A DNA stretch of 64,000 bases, taken from positions 930,001 through 994,000 of the forward strand of contig OZ260100.1 in the NCBI GenBank assembly GCA_965284565.1, given 5' to 3'. The stretch comes from BRH-c54 sp965284565 (lineage in GTDB: Bacteria > Bacteroidota > Bacteroidia > Flavobacteriales_E > Vicingaceae). The translations under genes were made by a program, and so were the position numbers. A model generated the notes under the pieces. It made no database searches, was not told where the DNA came from, and saw nothing but the letters and a program-made list of their open reading frames with translations. How positions within the stretch are numbered: position 1 is the stretch's first letter; every line of letters starts with the position of its first letter. Below are positions 35,195-44,443 of this stretch, in pieces.

Positions 35195-35202
35195 TATCTT
35201 TG
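35195..35202 (+). promoter_or_regulatory. -7 element of proC that favours the later start codon
   Basis: TATCTTTG matches TAnnTTTG and lies inside the longer reading frame opening at 35173. Transcripts from here could only use the ATG at 35218. No clear TTG at -33. Confidence 0.5.
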
Positions 35203-35217
35203 CCGAAAAATTACTTT

Positions 35218-36033
35218 ATGAGTCAAAAAGAAAAGAAAATAGCTGTTATTGGGGCTGGAAACCTCGGTTTGTCATTTGTAAAAGGTTTAATAGAAAGTAC
35301 CCATTATGACTACAATGATTTTATCTTAACACGAAGAAATCTTAATTCTCTTAATTTCTTTGAGCAAAATGGCAGTGCTATTACCTCCACTAATATTGGT
35401 GGAGTTAAAAATGCAGCTATTATTGTGTTAGCTGTTTTGCCTCAAAAAGTAAATGAAGTGCTTAACGAAATTAAAGATGAGTTAACTCCTAACCATCTTT
35501 TAATTTCTGTAGTTACTGGAATAAAAGTTAAAGATATTGAAAATGTTATTGGAACAAACATTCCAATAGTTAGGGCAATGCCAAATACTGCTATTGCTAT
35601 AAGAGAATCTATGACTTGTATTGCTACAACTGAGCAATGGAAAACGCACCTACCTAAAGTTGATACGCTTTTTAAACATGTTGGAGAGACCATAGTTATA
35701 AATGAGGAACAAATGACTTCAGCAACAGCATTATGTGCTTGTGGAATTGCTTTTTTCTTAAGAGCCATAAGAGCAGCGTCCCAAGGTGGAAATGAGATTG
35801 ATTTTCATGCTGATGAAGCTTTAAAAATGGCGGCACAAACGGCTAAAGGTGCAGCAAGTTTGCTAATTCATAATCAATCACACCCTGAAGATGAAATTGA
35901 CAAAGTTACTTCTCCTAAAGGTTGTACCATTGCTGGACTAAATGAGATGGAACACAATGGTTTTAGTTCTTCTTTTATTAAAGGTATTACTATTTCTGCC
36001 AAAAAAGCTAAAGGACTTTATACCGAAGAATAA
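35218..36033 (+). CDS. proC: Pyrroline-5-carboxylate reductase
   Basis: 271 residues from the preferred start. Rossmann motif IAVIGAGNLGLSFVKGL at the N-terminus, VLAVLPQKVNEVL, IVRAMPNTAIAIRESMT, and the ProC C-terminal signature region TSPKGCTIAGLNEMEHNGF. It makes proline with NAD(P)H in the cytoplasm. The frame stays open 15 codons upstream to 35173, but those residues are not family-like and overlap the predicted promoter. It converges on an Lrp-family regulator with one base between the stop codons. Confidence 0.93.
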   Translation: MSQKEKKIAVIGAGNLGLSFVKGLIESTHYDYNDFILTRRNLNSLNFFEQNGSAITSTNIGGVKNAAIIVLAVLPQKVNEVLNEIKDELTPNHLLISVVTGIKVKDIENVIGTNIPIVRAMPNTAIAIRESMTCIATTEQWKTHLPKVDTLFKHVGETIVINEEQMTSATALCACGIAFFLRAIRAASQGGNEIDFHADEALKMAAQTAKGAASLLIHNQSHPEDEIDKVTSPKGCTIAGLNEMEHNGFSSSFIKGITISAKKAKGLYTEE

Positions 36034-36034
36034 T

Positions 36035-36508
36035 TTATTTTTCTAAATACTGAAATGGTAGAACTGTTGAGTATTTATCTTTTGAAATTACTACCATAGA
36101 GTGCATGTTTCTTATTTCTTCTATGGGCGACAATTTATCTTTTACCAATGCATCAAATGCGGCAATGTCTTTTACTAAGATTTTCAATAAGTAATCTGCC
36201 TGTCCAGTAACATTGTAACACTCCATTACTTCATCAATTTTATTAATCTTTTCAATAAAATTATTAATGGCATTATCTCTTTGTCTGATTAATGAAATTT
36301 GCATAAAAACACATAATCCTAATTGAAGTTTTTCTTCACTTGCCAGTGCATGATAACTCTTAATAAATCCTTTTGTCTCCAGTTTTTTTACTCGTTCTAA
36401 AGTAGGGGCAGGCGATAAAGATATTTCCTTAGAAAGTTGTAAGTTAGTTATTTTGGCGTTCTCCTGAAGTTTCTTTAAAATCTTCAAATCTATTTCATCT
36501 AGCTTCAT
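36035..36508 (-). CDS. Lrp/AsnC family transcriptional regulator
   Basis: 157 residues. N-terminal helix-turn-helix (LDEIDLKILKKLQENAKITN, LSKEISLSPAPTLERVKKLE) and C-terminal RAM ligand-binding domain (ECYNVTGQADYLLKILVKD). Such proteins sense amino acids and form octamers on DNA. Its position convergent with proC suggests, but does not prove, a link to amino-acid metabolism. Confidence 0.93.
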   Translation of the reverse strand: MKLDEIDLKILKKLQENAKITNLQLSKEISLSPAPTLERVKKLETKGFIKSYHALASEEKLQLGLCVFMQISLIRQRDNAINNFIEKINKIDEVMECYNVTGQADYLLKILVKDIAAFDALVKDKLSPIEEIRNMHSMVVISKDKYSTVLPFQYLEK

Positions 36509-36588
36509 ATAGGTTATTTTTGTGAGGGTTAAAAATATCGAAAAAAATCCAAGCTTATTTTAACAAAAAGTTAAAATTTATTTCCAGA

Positions 36589-37338
36589 TTATTCCCAAAC
36601 TTTATAAAGTACTGGTTTACTTGGAGAAGCGTCATTCTCAAAAGATGCAATTTGTATATTTAAAAAATAAGTTCCATCAGGGATATTATTATCTATGAAA
36701 ACCAATTCTGATATAGTTCTGTGGGTTTGAGTATTATTTGGATATTCCCAAAAAATATGATGAGCCGCTAATTTTCCATCATCACTTTCTCTGTCAACAG
36801 AAGGTGTATCTATTAATAAGTGATTAATTCCGTTTTGTATTAAATAAGCAGCCACCTCAGCTTCAATATAAGCAGGGTTAGTATTAGAGTATTGAAAAGA
36901 TTTTTTGTCATTACCATTAGGAAGTGTCCTGATAATAATTGCTTCATTACCTTTCGGCTGCCATAATTGTTTTATTTGCGCTAATGTAATCACATCATCG
37001 TTACCAATTTTTTCAGGTGTAATTGTTATCAAATCTGCAAAAAAGAAAAATTGTTTTAAACACTGATTAATGGTGTAAGGTTCTTTACTTATATGTCCAA
37101 CACATTCTGTGTGTGTTCCATGTCCGTGAGGATTAAAAAAAATATTTCTAAAGTTTACATTTCCACCCAAATTAACATCGCCAACAAAACCATTTTCCAT
37201 TACTGGAGAAAAAGTGGGTGTCGGAACATACCAAGCAGTAACATTTTCTGGAGTGTTGCTTAATGGTAAAGAAATATCTATAGGTTGAGATAAATCTACT
37301 TTATAAGTTTTATTTTGATGGGTGATGTTTGTTATCAT
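36589..37338 (-). CDS. Cyclase family protein (kynurenine formamidase-like metal hydrolase)
   Basis: 249 residues. The metal motif HGHGTHTECVGH (about residues 89-100) is the HxGTHxDxPxH pattern of the cyclase/KynB superfamily, with Glu in place of the usual Asp. DISLPLSN near the start, IRTLPNGND and LLIDTPSVDRESD further along are also typical. The substrate is unknown; kynurenine formamidase is possible, but no tryptophan catabolic gene is near. Its start overlaps the preceding TPR gene by 29 bp. Confidence 0.82.
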   Translation of the reverse strand: MITNITHQNKTYKVDLSQPIDISLPLSNTPENVTAWYVPTPTFSPVMENGFVGDVNLGGNVNFRNIFFNPHGHGTHTECVGHISKEPYTINQCLKQFFFFADLITITPEKIGNDDVITLAQIKQLWQPKGNEAIIIRTLPNGNDKKSFQYSNTNPAYIEAEVAAYLIQNGINHLLIDTPSVDRESDDGKLAAHHIFWEYPNNTQTHRTISELVFIDNNIPDGTYFLNIQIASFENDASPSKPVLYKVWE

Positions 37339-38233
37339 TTATGTTGATTTTTTGACTACAATATTCTATATACTTTTTATAAGACCCAATACGGCCTTTA
37401 ATTAAAATTTCATCAAAAAGAGAAGTAAACTCTTTAAGGTTTTCATTATTTAATGAATCTAGTTTGTTAAATATTTTTTGAGAATCTTCTGCAACTAAGT
37501 CATCGGTTTCATTTTTAGAAAATAAACTTTCAGCTAGGTTCAAACCTTTTTTAAAATCATCTATAGCAGAATAAAAATTTCTTTTATGCATAAATAAAAC
37601 ACCTCTCCTATAAAAAGCCTCTTCATTAGTTTCGTTAATAGTTATAGCTTTATTATAATTAATAAATGCTTCACTAAAACACCTTTTCAATACTAACTCA
37701 TTACCTTTATCAATAAAATTAGCTTTTAAACTATCCAAAAGACAATTATTACTTTCTACAATTCTAATGTTTTTGGAATAAAATCGCATCCCAAGAAATC
37801 CTTTATCAATTCTAATCTCTACTGTATCAACTTGTAAACAGTCCTCAAGAGGAATGAAAAATTTTAACTTACTATTTATAGAATTAATCTTATAATATGA
37901 TTCATTATTTAACTCAAAAACTTTATCTAATTTATACTTTATAAAATTACCTTCTTGGTAAATCTTGGTATTTACATAAAAAACTAAAAAAACAATAATA
38001 TTGATTATTAAGATACTGCTAGCTGGTCCATACTTTTTTATTACTTTATTTTCAATAAAAAAATACGATATAAAAGCCAAAAAAAACAACCCAATAATTA
38101 ACCATATTTCAACATAATATGAATTAATTGTTGATTCTATAATATTGTAATTGCATGCATAATAAAAAACAAATCCTGCTAAAATAAGAATCAAATTGAT
38201 TAAGATAAACCGAAATACTTTTAGAATTTTCAT
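37310..38233 (-). CDS. Membrane protein with TPR region, unknown function
   Basis: 307 residues. Three hydrophobic helices fill the first 105 residues (LILILAGFVFYYACNY; IWLIIGLFFLAFISYFFI; ILIINIIVFLVFYVN), then a small beta-rich region, then one or two tetratricopeptide repeats (about 193-235: CFSEAFINYNKAITINETNE, AFYRRGVLFMHKRNFYSAI). I do not recognise the family. It overlaps hemW by 4 bp and the cyclase by 29 bp, so the three are translated as a tight unit. Confidence 0.6.
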   Translation of the reverse strand: MKILKVFRFILINLILILAGFVFYYACNYNIIESTINSYYVEIWLIIGLFFLAFISYFFIENKVIKKYGPASSILIINIIVFLVFYVNTKIYQEGNFIKYKLDKVFELNNESYYKINSINSKLKFFIPLEDCLQVDTVEIRIDKGFLGMRFYSKNIRIVESNNCLLDSLKANFIDKGNELVLKRCFSEAFINYNKAITINETNEEAFYRRGVLFMHKRNFYSAIDDFKKGLNLAESLFSKNETDDLVAEDSQKIFNKLDSLNNENLKEFTSLFDEILIKGRIGSYKKYIEYCSQKININDNKHHPSK

Positions 38234-39369
38234 TTCACATAAAATAAATCTGCTGTAATTTTATCAACCAAAAAAATGCCTTTAGTGGTTAAAGTTACTG
38301 TATTTTTTGAAATCGTTATCAATTCAGAATTTTTATAAACTTTCAACTCTTTTTCAAAATGATTAACTAACAAAGGGTTAAAGGTTTTTATATATTCCAA
38401 ATCTAGCCCCCAAATGGTTCTTAATCGAGTTAATATATATTCATTAAAAGCGGTTTTTTCGTCAATAAGTTCTTCTTCAGCATAAGATGTATTTTGATTT
38501 ATTGCTTTTATGTATTTAGTGTTATTTGCCACATTCCAACTTCTTTTTTGAACTTTAGAGTTTTTAATAAAAGAATGTGCTGAAGGACCAATTCCTAAAT
38601 AATTTTCACCTTTCCAATAATTACTATTGTGTTGCGAAAAATAACCTTCTTTTCCAAAGTTAGATACTTCATAATGTACTAAACCAGCTTGCTTTGTTTT
38701 TTCAATCAATAATTTAAATTGCTCAATTGCTTGTTCATCAGAAGGCAAAGTTGTTTGGTTCGTTTTTACCAAATGATGTAATGCTGTTTTTGGTTCAACG
38801 GTTAATGTATAGGCTGAAAGGTGTGGCACATTTAAGCTTATAAATTTATCTAAATTTTGCTCCCATTTTTTTAACGTTAGCAACGGACTATTATAAATTA
38901 AATCTATAGTGATATTATCAATTCCAGCATCTTGCGTTTTTAAAATACTATGCCCAGCTTGATTGGCGTTATGGGAACGATTAAAAAATTGTAAATCATC
39001 ATCAAAAAATGATTGAACTCCTAAGCTTAACCTATTTACGCCACTTTTTTTATACTCATTTAATTTTTTAGTTGTAATATCGTCAGGATTACACTCTATG
39101 GTAAACTCCATATTTTCATCAACATTGTAATTGTTATGAATAGTCTCTACCAACTGATTTAGTTCCAATTCGTTCAATATAGAAGGTGTTCCTCCTCCAA
39201 AATAAATAGTATTAACAGTTTCTTTCTCAAAAAGTTTTTGCTTTAATTTTATTTCTTTTTGTAAAGCAGCTAATAACTCAGTTTTATGTTTTAAACTGGT
39301 GGAAAAATGAAAATCACAATAGCTACATTTCTTCCTACAAAAAGGGATATGGATATAAATTCCAGACAT
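38230..39369 (-). CDS. hemW: Radical SAM heme chaperone HemW
   Basis: 379 residues. The radical-SAM cluster motif is CRKKCSYCDF (Cys11, Cys15, Cys18) in GIYIHIPF. FGGGTPSIL, ECNPDDIT, NRLSLGVQSF and YEVSNFGKEGYFSQHNSNYW are HemN/HemW family marks. At this length with a plain CxxxCxxC it fits HemW, which delivers heme, rather than oxygen-independent coproporphyrinogen oxidase HemN. Lies 10 bp downstream of the histidine kinase gene. Confidence 0.9.
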   Translation of the reverse strand: MSGIYIHIPFCRKKCSYCDFHFSTSLKHKTELLAALQKEIKLKQKLFEKETVNTIYFGGGTPSILNELELNQLVETIHNNYNVDENMEFTIECNPDDITTKKLNEYKKSGVNRLSLGVQSFFDDDLQFFNRSHNANQAGHSILKTQDAGIDNITIDLIYNSPLLTLKKWEQNLDKFISLNVPHLSAYTLTVEPKTALHHLVKTNQTTLPSDEQAIEQFKLLIEKTKQAGLVHYEVSNFGKEGYFSQHNSNYWKGENYLGIGPSAHSFIKNSKVQKRSWNVANNTKYIKAINQNTSYAEEELIDEKTAFNEYILTRLRTIWGLDLEYIKTFNPLLVNHFEKELKVYKNSELITISKNTVTLTTKGIFLVDKITADLFYVK

Positions 39370-39379
39370 GAATTAATAC

Positions 39380-40903
39380 TTAATATTTTTTAAGCACAAT
39401 TCTAAAAGTAGTGCCTTTTTCACCAGATTGTTTAACAAATATTTTTCCGTTATGGTAGTTCTCAATAATACGCTTAGTTAGCGAAAGTCCTAGCCCCCAA
39501 CCTCTTTTCTTAGTAGTAAAACCAGGTTCAAAAATAGTTTTTTGTTTAGATTTTGCAATCCCATGTCCTGTATCACTAATGTCTATATAAACAAATTGTT
39601 TTTGATCTATCATAAAAACATCAATAGTTCCTCCGCCCTGCATAGCATCAACAGCATTTTTTATTAAATTTTCTATTACCCAACTAAATAATGAAATATT
39701 AAGAGGTGCTAAAATCTTTTCTTCTATTGAAAAATTAAAGTTAATAATAACATTTTTTGAAATTCTTGGTTGTAAATAAGCTACTGTGTTTCTTAAAGCC
39801 TCACATACATTTTCTTCGGTTAATTTTGGTAAGGAACCAATTTTTGAAAATCTTTCAGTAATAATTTCTAATCTACTAACATCTTTAGAAAGCTCATCTA
39901 TTGTTACTTGGTCAACATTTTTTAATTTTAAATATTCTACCCACGCCATTAACGAAGAAAGTGGTGTGCCAAGTTGATGGGCAGTTTCTTTAGCCAAGCC
40001 AACCCAAACTTGATTTTGTTCACTTTTTCTAGAAGTACTAAATAGATAATATGCAATTAAAACAAACAACCCTATTACCCCAAATTGAAAAAATGGATAG
40101 TATTTTAATTGCGTTAATAGCTCACTATCTTTATAGAAAATATACTGTGTTTCGTTGTTGTTTATAGAAATAGCAATGGGCTTATTCTGACTTCGCATTT
40201 CTGCAATGGTATTAGCCAAATACAGGGAATCTTTTATTTTATCTTTATCTAAATTTCCATATTCGATAACATTATTTTGAGTACTATCGGTAAAAACTAC
40301 GGGAACAGCAGCAGAATTAACTACAATTTCAGAAATAAAGGATTTTATTAAATCGTCTAATACAACTTTTAACTCTGTAAAAATTTCAGAATCTTGATAG
40401 TATAATTTATGATTCCAGGTAATATTTCTGGTAACATGAATTTTTAAATCTATGGGTTCGTTGGTATTTTTCATGGAATCGAGCTGAGTGATTAAATAAC
40501 TCGCTGTATCAATTCCTGGTGCTAATTTTATATTTCTATAATTAATAATTTTATTTTCTTCGTCTGTAACAATAACTGGAATGGTTTCATTTTTACCAAT
40601 AATCTGAAGGTAAAAATTTGTTGCATCCTGATTGGTAGAAGTAATAATTCGTTTGGTAGCTTCAGCCCAAATTTCAATTCTATTTCTTTCTTCTTTAGAA
40701 ATTTTGTCAAACAATTCCCCTGTAAGCTGTACCAAAGTTGCTTTATTTTGGATAGCTCCAGCCCACAACCTTACTTTTTCACGCTCTTCCTGAGCAATTT
40801 GCCTCACTAAAACATTGGTGTACCACAAAGAAGACAACACAATTAGCGTTGCAATTCCTACTAATAAAAGTTTCCATCTTTGTTTTTTAGAATATAAATT
40901 CAC
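39380..40903 (-). CDS. Sensor histidine kinase
   Basis: 507 residues. Two membrane helices (about 12-30 and about 273-293) bracket an extracytoplasmic region of about 240 residues of unknown fold. The kinase part has the H-box ETAHQLGTPLSSLMAW (phospho-acceptor His309), N-box ENLIKNAVDAMQGGG, DTGHGI and the G-box TTKKRGWGLGLSLTKRI. HxxGTPLS-type kinases are common in Bacteroidota. No response regulator is adjacent, so the partner is elsewhere. The promoter side is separated from hemD by a terminator at 40962-40992. Confidence 0.93.
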   Translation of the reverse strand: MNLYSKKQRWKLLLVGIATLIVLSSLWYTNVLVRQIAQEEREKVRLWAGAIQNKATLVQLTGELFDKISKEERNRIEIWAEATKRIITSTNQDATNFYLQIIGKNETIPVIVTDEENKIINYRNIKLAPGIDTASYLITQLDSMKNTNEPIDLKIHVTRNITWNHKLYYQDSEIFTELKVVLDDLIKSFISEIVVNSAAVPVVFTDSTQNNVIEYGNLDKDKIKDSLYLANTIAEMRSQNKPIAISINNNETQYIFYKDSELLTQLKYYPFFQFGVIGLFVLIAYYLFSTSRKSEQNQVWVGLAKETAHQLGTPLSSLMAWVEYLKLKNVDQVTIDELSKDVSRLEIITERFSKIGSLPKLTEENVCEALRNTVAYLQPRISKNVIINFNFSIEEKILAPLNISLFSWVIENLIKNAVDAMQGGGTIDVFMIDQKQFVYIDISDTGHGIAKSKQKTIFEPGFTTKKRGWGLGLSLTKRIIENYHNGKIFVKQSGEKGTTFRIVLKKY

Positions 40904-40961
40904 GCTAAATCAATTATAGGTATGAAATTACAAATTTGTTTGTATATACTAATTGATAACA

Positions 40962-40992
40962 AAGAAAAAGAGCCGAATAAATTATTCGGCTC
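40962..40992 (-). terminator. Terminator after hemD
   Basis: GAGCCGAATAA/TTATTCGGCTC hairpin, followed on the minus strand by TTTTTC. It closes the DUF4271-hemD unit. Confidence 0.85.
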
Positions 40993-41014
40993 TCATCTTT
41001 CTATCTTATATAAA

Positions 41015-41773
41015 TTATTTTTTTCCGTTTTTATTGGCATCTTTTATATACAACTCTAATGCTTTGGTCATTGATGGAGCCTCGGGCTGAGGAGCACAAA
41101 TGTCTATTCTAAGACCTGCTTCCTCTGCTGCTTTTGATGTTGTAGATCCAAAAACTGCTATTCTGGTATCGTTTTGTTTGAAATCAGGGAAATTCTGAAA
41201 TAAAGATTTAATTCCAGAAGGGCTAAAGAAAGCCAACACATCATAATTAACATCTTGTAAATCACTTAAGTCACTACAAACAGTTCTATATAAAACCACA
41301 CACTGATAATTAATATTATCTTTTTCTAACGTATCTTTTATGTTCGGACTAATAATGTCTGAGCAAGGCAATAAAAACTTACAATCTTTATTTTTTTTCA
41401 AAAGAGGTATTAAATCCTGAAAAGTTTGTTTACCAGTAAATACTTTTCTTTTTCTATAAACAATATACTTTTGAAGATAAAAAGCAATTGCCTCAGATAT
41501 ACAAAAATATTTTAGTGACTCAGGTACATTGTACCTTATTTCTTCAGCTGTTTTAAAGAAATAATCTACTGCATTTCTACTTGTAAATATTACTGCATTA
41601 AAGTCAGGAATATTTACTCGTTGACTTCTAAAATCTTTTGTTGATACTCCTTCAATATGGATAAATGGCCTAAAGTCAATTTTTACTTTACAATTTGAGG
41701 CAAGATCAAAATAGGGTGATTTATCGCTTTCAGGTTTTGGTTGAGAAACTAAAACACTTTTCACTTTCAACAT
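41015..41773 (-). CDS. hemD: Uroporphyrinogen-III synthase
   Basis: 252 residues. The weakly conserved HemD pattern is visible: VLVSQPKPESD at the start, FRPFIHIEGV, NAVIFTSRNAVDYFF, LPCSDIISPNI, YRTVCSDL, LAFFSPSGIKSLFQNF and AVFGSTTSKAAEEAGL. It closes hydroxymethylbilane into uroporphyrinogen III in heme synthesis. It follows a DUF4271 membrane protein, a pairing common in Bacteroidota, and precedes a terminator. Confidence 0.9.
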   Translation of the reverse strand: MLKVKSVLVSQPKPESDKSPYFDLASNCKVKIDFRPFIHIEGVSTKDFRSQRVNIPDFNAVIFTSRNAVDYFFKTAEEIRYNVPESLKYFCISEAIAFYLQKYIVYRKRKVFTGKQTFQDLIPLLKKNKDCKFLLPCSDIISPNIKDTLEKDNINYQCVVLYRTVCSDLSDLQDVNYDVLAFFSPSGIKSLFQNFPDFKQNDTRIAVFGSTTSKAAEEAGLRIDICAPQPEAPSMTKALELYIKDANKNGKK

Positions 41774-41803
41774 AAACTCATTTTTTTAGTTAAATAATCG
41801 TTT

Positions 41804-42811
41804 TTAAAAGATAAAGTAGCTAATAACAACGATTAACGGTAAAATTTCGAGGGTGCAAAGGTACAAAATTATATGGAATATAGAAATATTTTTTTGCCGA
41901 CCCACAAAAAACAATCTTAACAAATTAATAATGAATACAATAATAACTAATCCTGCCATAAACATTTTATAATTCCCTACCTCATAAAGAAAGGAATAAT
42001 AGTTTAAAACCATTAATGGAAGTAAAATTACTCCAATAAGTATGGTATGAATTGATGTTAGATAAATGTAAGCTGCTCTCAAATGATTAAAGTCGAAAAC
42101 ATTATTAATTAACAATCCTAAAATTTGTTTTATAGTATATAAAACAATCACTATAGCAAACACTTTCATAAAGAAAAACGAGGTGTCTCTATAAAAAATA
42201 TCTTTATACAATAAAAAGTCATAAAGAAATAATGAAAGGCTAAAAAAGGCTACAATATGAAGCAGAATATTGGCTTGATTAAAAAACATCTTTTCACTTC
42301 TAATAGCTTCATTTACACCACTAGAAGTAAAAACAGACCTAACTATAAGTTTTATTCGTAAACTATTAAATGCTTTTGCTAATCCAAATAACAAAAAACA
42401 AAAAAGCAAAATAATGGTTTGCCAGGTATGTACCTGTTCTGTTCTATATTCGGGAGTAAAAACTAACTCTTGTTTAGTACCTGTTGTGGTATCTTTAACT
42501 ACTTTTTCTACATCAACTTCTCTAACTGGTAGGGAATAAAGTTTTTTGACATTTAATCCAAAATTTGCTGTGTCAGCAATAAAACCAGCATCTTCATTTA
42601 GTGTGTTAGTTTGTGGTTGCTGCTGAGTATTAGTATATCTTGGCTTTTTTGGTTTTACCACTTCTTTAATAGACATCTCATCTACTTCTTCCATTAAATC
42701 AATAGGAAAAGTGTTTGCTTGGGGTAATGTAATACTATCTTTCTTCTCTTTTTTTTCTGTTTGAGAAGTATCGGCTTGTTGATATGAAAAGTAACTGTAC
42801 ATAAACAACAA
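41804..42811 (-). CDS. DUF4271 membrane protein
   Basis: 335 residues. The first 130 are polar, rich in Lys, Glu, Pro and Gln; the rest holds about six hydrophobic helices (TIILLFCFLLFGLAKAFNS; HIVAFFSLSLFLYDFLLY; FAIVIVLYTIKQILGLLI; HTILIGVILLPLMVLNYYSF; GLVIIVFIINLLRLFFV; ILYLCTLEILPLIVVISYF). It matches the DUF4271 type found next to hemD in this phylum. Function unknown. Confidence 0.75.
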   Translation of the reverse strand: MLFMYSYFSYQQADTSQTEKKEKKDSITLPQANTFPIDLMEEVDEMSIKEVVKPKKPRYTNTQQQPQTNTLNEDAGFIADTANFGLNVKKLYSLPVREVDVEKVVKDTTTGTKQELVFTPEYRTEQVHTWQTIILLFCFLLFGLAKAFNSLRIKLIVRSVFTSSGVNEAIRSEKMFFNQANILLHIVAFFSLSLFLYDFLLYKDIFYRDTSFFFMKVFAIVIVLYTIKQILGLLINNVFDFNHLRAAYIYLTSIHTILIGVILLPLMVLNYYSFLYEVGNYKMFMAGLVIIVFIINLLRLFFVGRQKNISIFHIILYLCTLEILPLIVVISYFIF

Positions 42812-42871
42812 AAATACATTATTCTAAATGAAGTTGTTTAAAAGCTAGGAGCAACTTTAAACGGTATCTAT

Positions 42872-42911
42872 AAAAAAAGCTCAGTTTACAAATTGTAAAC
42901 TGAGCTTTTTT
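42872..42911. terminator. Terminator after the exbB-exbD operon
   Basis: A 13-bp perfect stem GCTCAGTTTACAA/TTGTAAACTGAGC with A7 before and T6 after; effective in both directions. Confidence 0.93.
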
Positions 42912-42932
42912 AATTTAAATTCTCAATTTATA

Positions 42933-43409
42933 TTAATTAAGAATTTTATCTGTTTTCTTAGTTGAGTAGTTAATTTTTAAAGCATTGGCTTTTCTAAGTT
43001 CTTGCTTTACATCGGTAACAATACCCATCTCGGTTTTTTGATCTACTTTTAAAGACCAAGTAATTAAGTTTCTTTCGGCTTCATCTCTCTCATCTCTTTC
43101 CATTTCAACAAACTGGAAAATATCTTCTTTGGTTTTAAAAGCATCATTTAACTGAATTCTTGGTGAAGTACCAAATACTGGTTGAAGTTCTTTAATTGGT
43201 TTTCCAATGTAAATATAACTTACCAATGATTTTCTTTCTAACTTTTCTATTTCTGTTGCAAATGGAATTTTATTTTCCACTTTCAAGGTAGTTTCTCTCA
43301 TGGTTGTAGTTACCATAAAGAAGAAAAGCAACATAAAAACAATATCAGGAAGAGCTGCAGTAGAAATAGCAGGTTGTCCTTTACTTCCTTTTTTTCTAAA
43401 TTTTGACAT
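42933..43409 (-). CDS. exbD: ExbD-family biopolymer transport protein (second copy)
   Basis: 158 residues. One N-terminal membrane helix carries the proton-path Asp (LPDIVFMLLFFFMVTTTMRE), followed by a periplasmic domain. ExbD pairs with ExbB to drive TonB or similar envelope machines with the proton gradient. It starts at the stop codon of the first exbD (overlap at 43409). Confidence 0.9.
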   Translation of the reverse strand: MSKFRKKGSKGQPAISTAALPDIVFMLLFFFMVTTTMRETTLKVENKIPFATEIEKLERKSLVSYIYIGKPIKELQPVFGTSPRIQLNDAFKTKEDIFQFVEMERDERDEAERNLITWSLKVDQKTEMGIVTDVKQELRKANALKINYSTKKTDKILN

Positions 43410-44014
43410 TAGTTCGTTCCTCCTACTTTTTTAGGTTCTGCCTCAGAAATTCTTTGTGGATATACTTTTTTAACAGCATCTAATTGTTGTTCTGCTGATT
43501 CAGAAGCACCTGCTTGTTGAACAAGCTCCTGATAAGTTTTTCCGAATTTTTGCTGAGCGAATTCATTTCTTAATTCATTATAAGCTCCTACTAATTCATT
43601 TTGCACTTTAATGTACATATCGTAAGATGTTCCATTATCGTTTTGCAATGAAATAATTTGCTTAGAAACAGGATACAATCCTAACCCATCAATTTGTTCC
43701 TCTTTAAACTCTGGCATCTTTGGATTATTAGGATCTGATTTTATAAAATCTTTTACCTTAGCTCTTAGTTGAGTGATTTCAATATAATCATCATTTGCAA
43801 GAATTTGATCATTAGCATTAACTAATATTTCAAATATATTTCTTTTTTTTACATCAAAGTCCTGATCTATATTATCATCTGGTGGAGGCGGTAATCTTCT
43901 AATCAATCCTGTATCCGTATCCATAGTGGTAGTTACCAAAAAGAATATCAATAACAGGAATGCAATATCCGCCATTGAACCGGCATTAATTTCTGATATT
44001 TCTCTTTTAGCCAT
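43409..44014 (-). CDS. exbD: ExbD-family biopolymer transport protein (first copy)
   Basis: 201 residues. Membrane helix with the conserved Asp in MADIAFLLLIFFLVTTTMDT, then a periplasmic domain longer than usual, with a Glu/Gln-rich tail (about 150-190). Two different ExbD genes beside one ExbB are usual in Bacteroidota and may make mixed motors. Three bp after the small membrane-protein gene. Confidence 0.9.
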   Translation of the reverse strand: MAKREISEINAGSMADIAFLLLIFFLVTTTMDTDTGLIRRLPPPPDDNIDQDFDVKKRNIFEILVNANDQILANDDYIEITQLRAKVKDFIKSDPNNPKMPEFKEEQIDGLGLYPVSKQIISLQNDNGTSYDMYIKVQNELVGAYNELRNEFAQQKFGKTYQELVQQAGASESAEQQLDAVKKVYPQRISEAEPKKVGGTN

Positions 44015-44017
44015 TTT

Positions 44018-44425
44018 TTATTTGAATATTTTAGATACTTCTGAAAAAATTATTACTCCAATAGCACCTACACCTAAGATATAAAATGCATTTAAGCCTG
44101 CTTCAGATAATTGAGAAGTTGACTTATCTGCTAATAATTTAGCACTTGCATCAAAAACTTCTTCATCTCCAGCCATAAAGTAACCAAGAGTAAAAACAAT
44201 TGCTAAGCCAACAATGCCTATTAACGCATTTTTAGCATTCTTTGGGTTTTGTGCCATTGTCATTATTGGGAAAACTATTGCAGTAAGCGTAGCTATTCCT
44301 AATAAAATATAACACCAGTTAATAAGCATTCCTTCAGAAACAATATCCATAAAGAAAAGAACACTTAATACTGCTGAAAGTCCCAACAATACATATAGTA
44401 TGATACTGAATAATTTGTTATTCAT
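44018..44425 (-). CDS. Small four-helix membrane protein of the exb operon
   Basis: 135 residues with about four hydrophobic helices (LFSIILYVLLGLSAVLSVLF; LINWCYILLGIATLTAIVFP; ALIGIVGLAIVFTLGYFMAG; AFYILGVGAIGVIIFSEV). I do not know its function. It is always worth noting because it sits between exbB and the two exbD genes, so it may be an accessory part of this motor. Confidence 0.7.
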   Translation of the reverse strand: MNNKLFSIILYVLLGLSAVLSVLFFMDIVSEGMLINWCYILLGIATLTAIVFPIMTMAQNPKNAKNALIGIVGLAIVFTLGYFMAGDEEVFDASAKLLADKSTSQLSEAGLNAFYILGVGAIGVIIFSEVSKIFK

Positions 44426-44443
44426 CTGTTTATGTTTTTATTA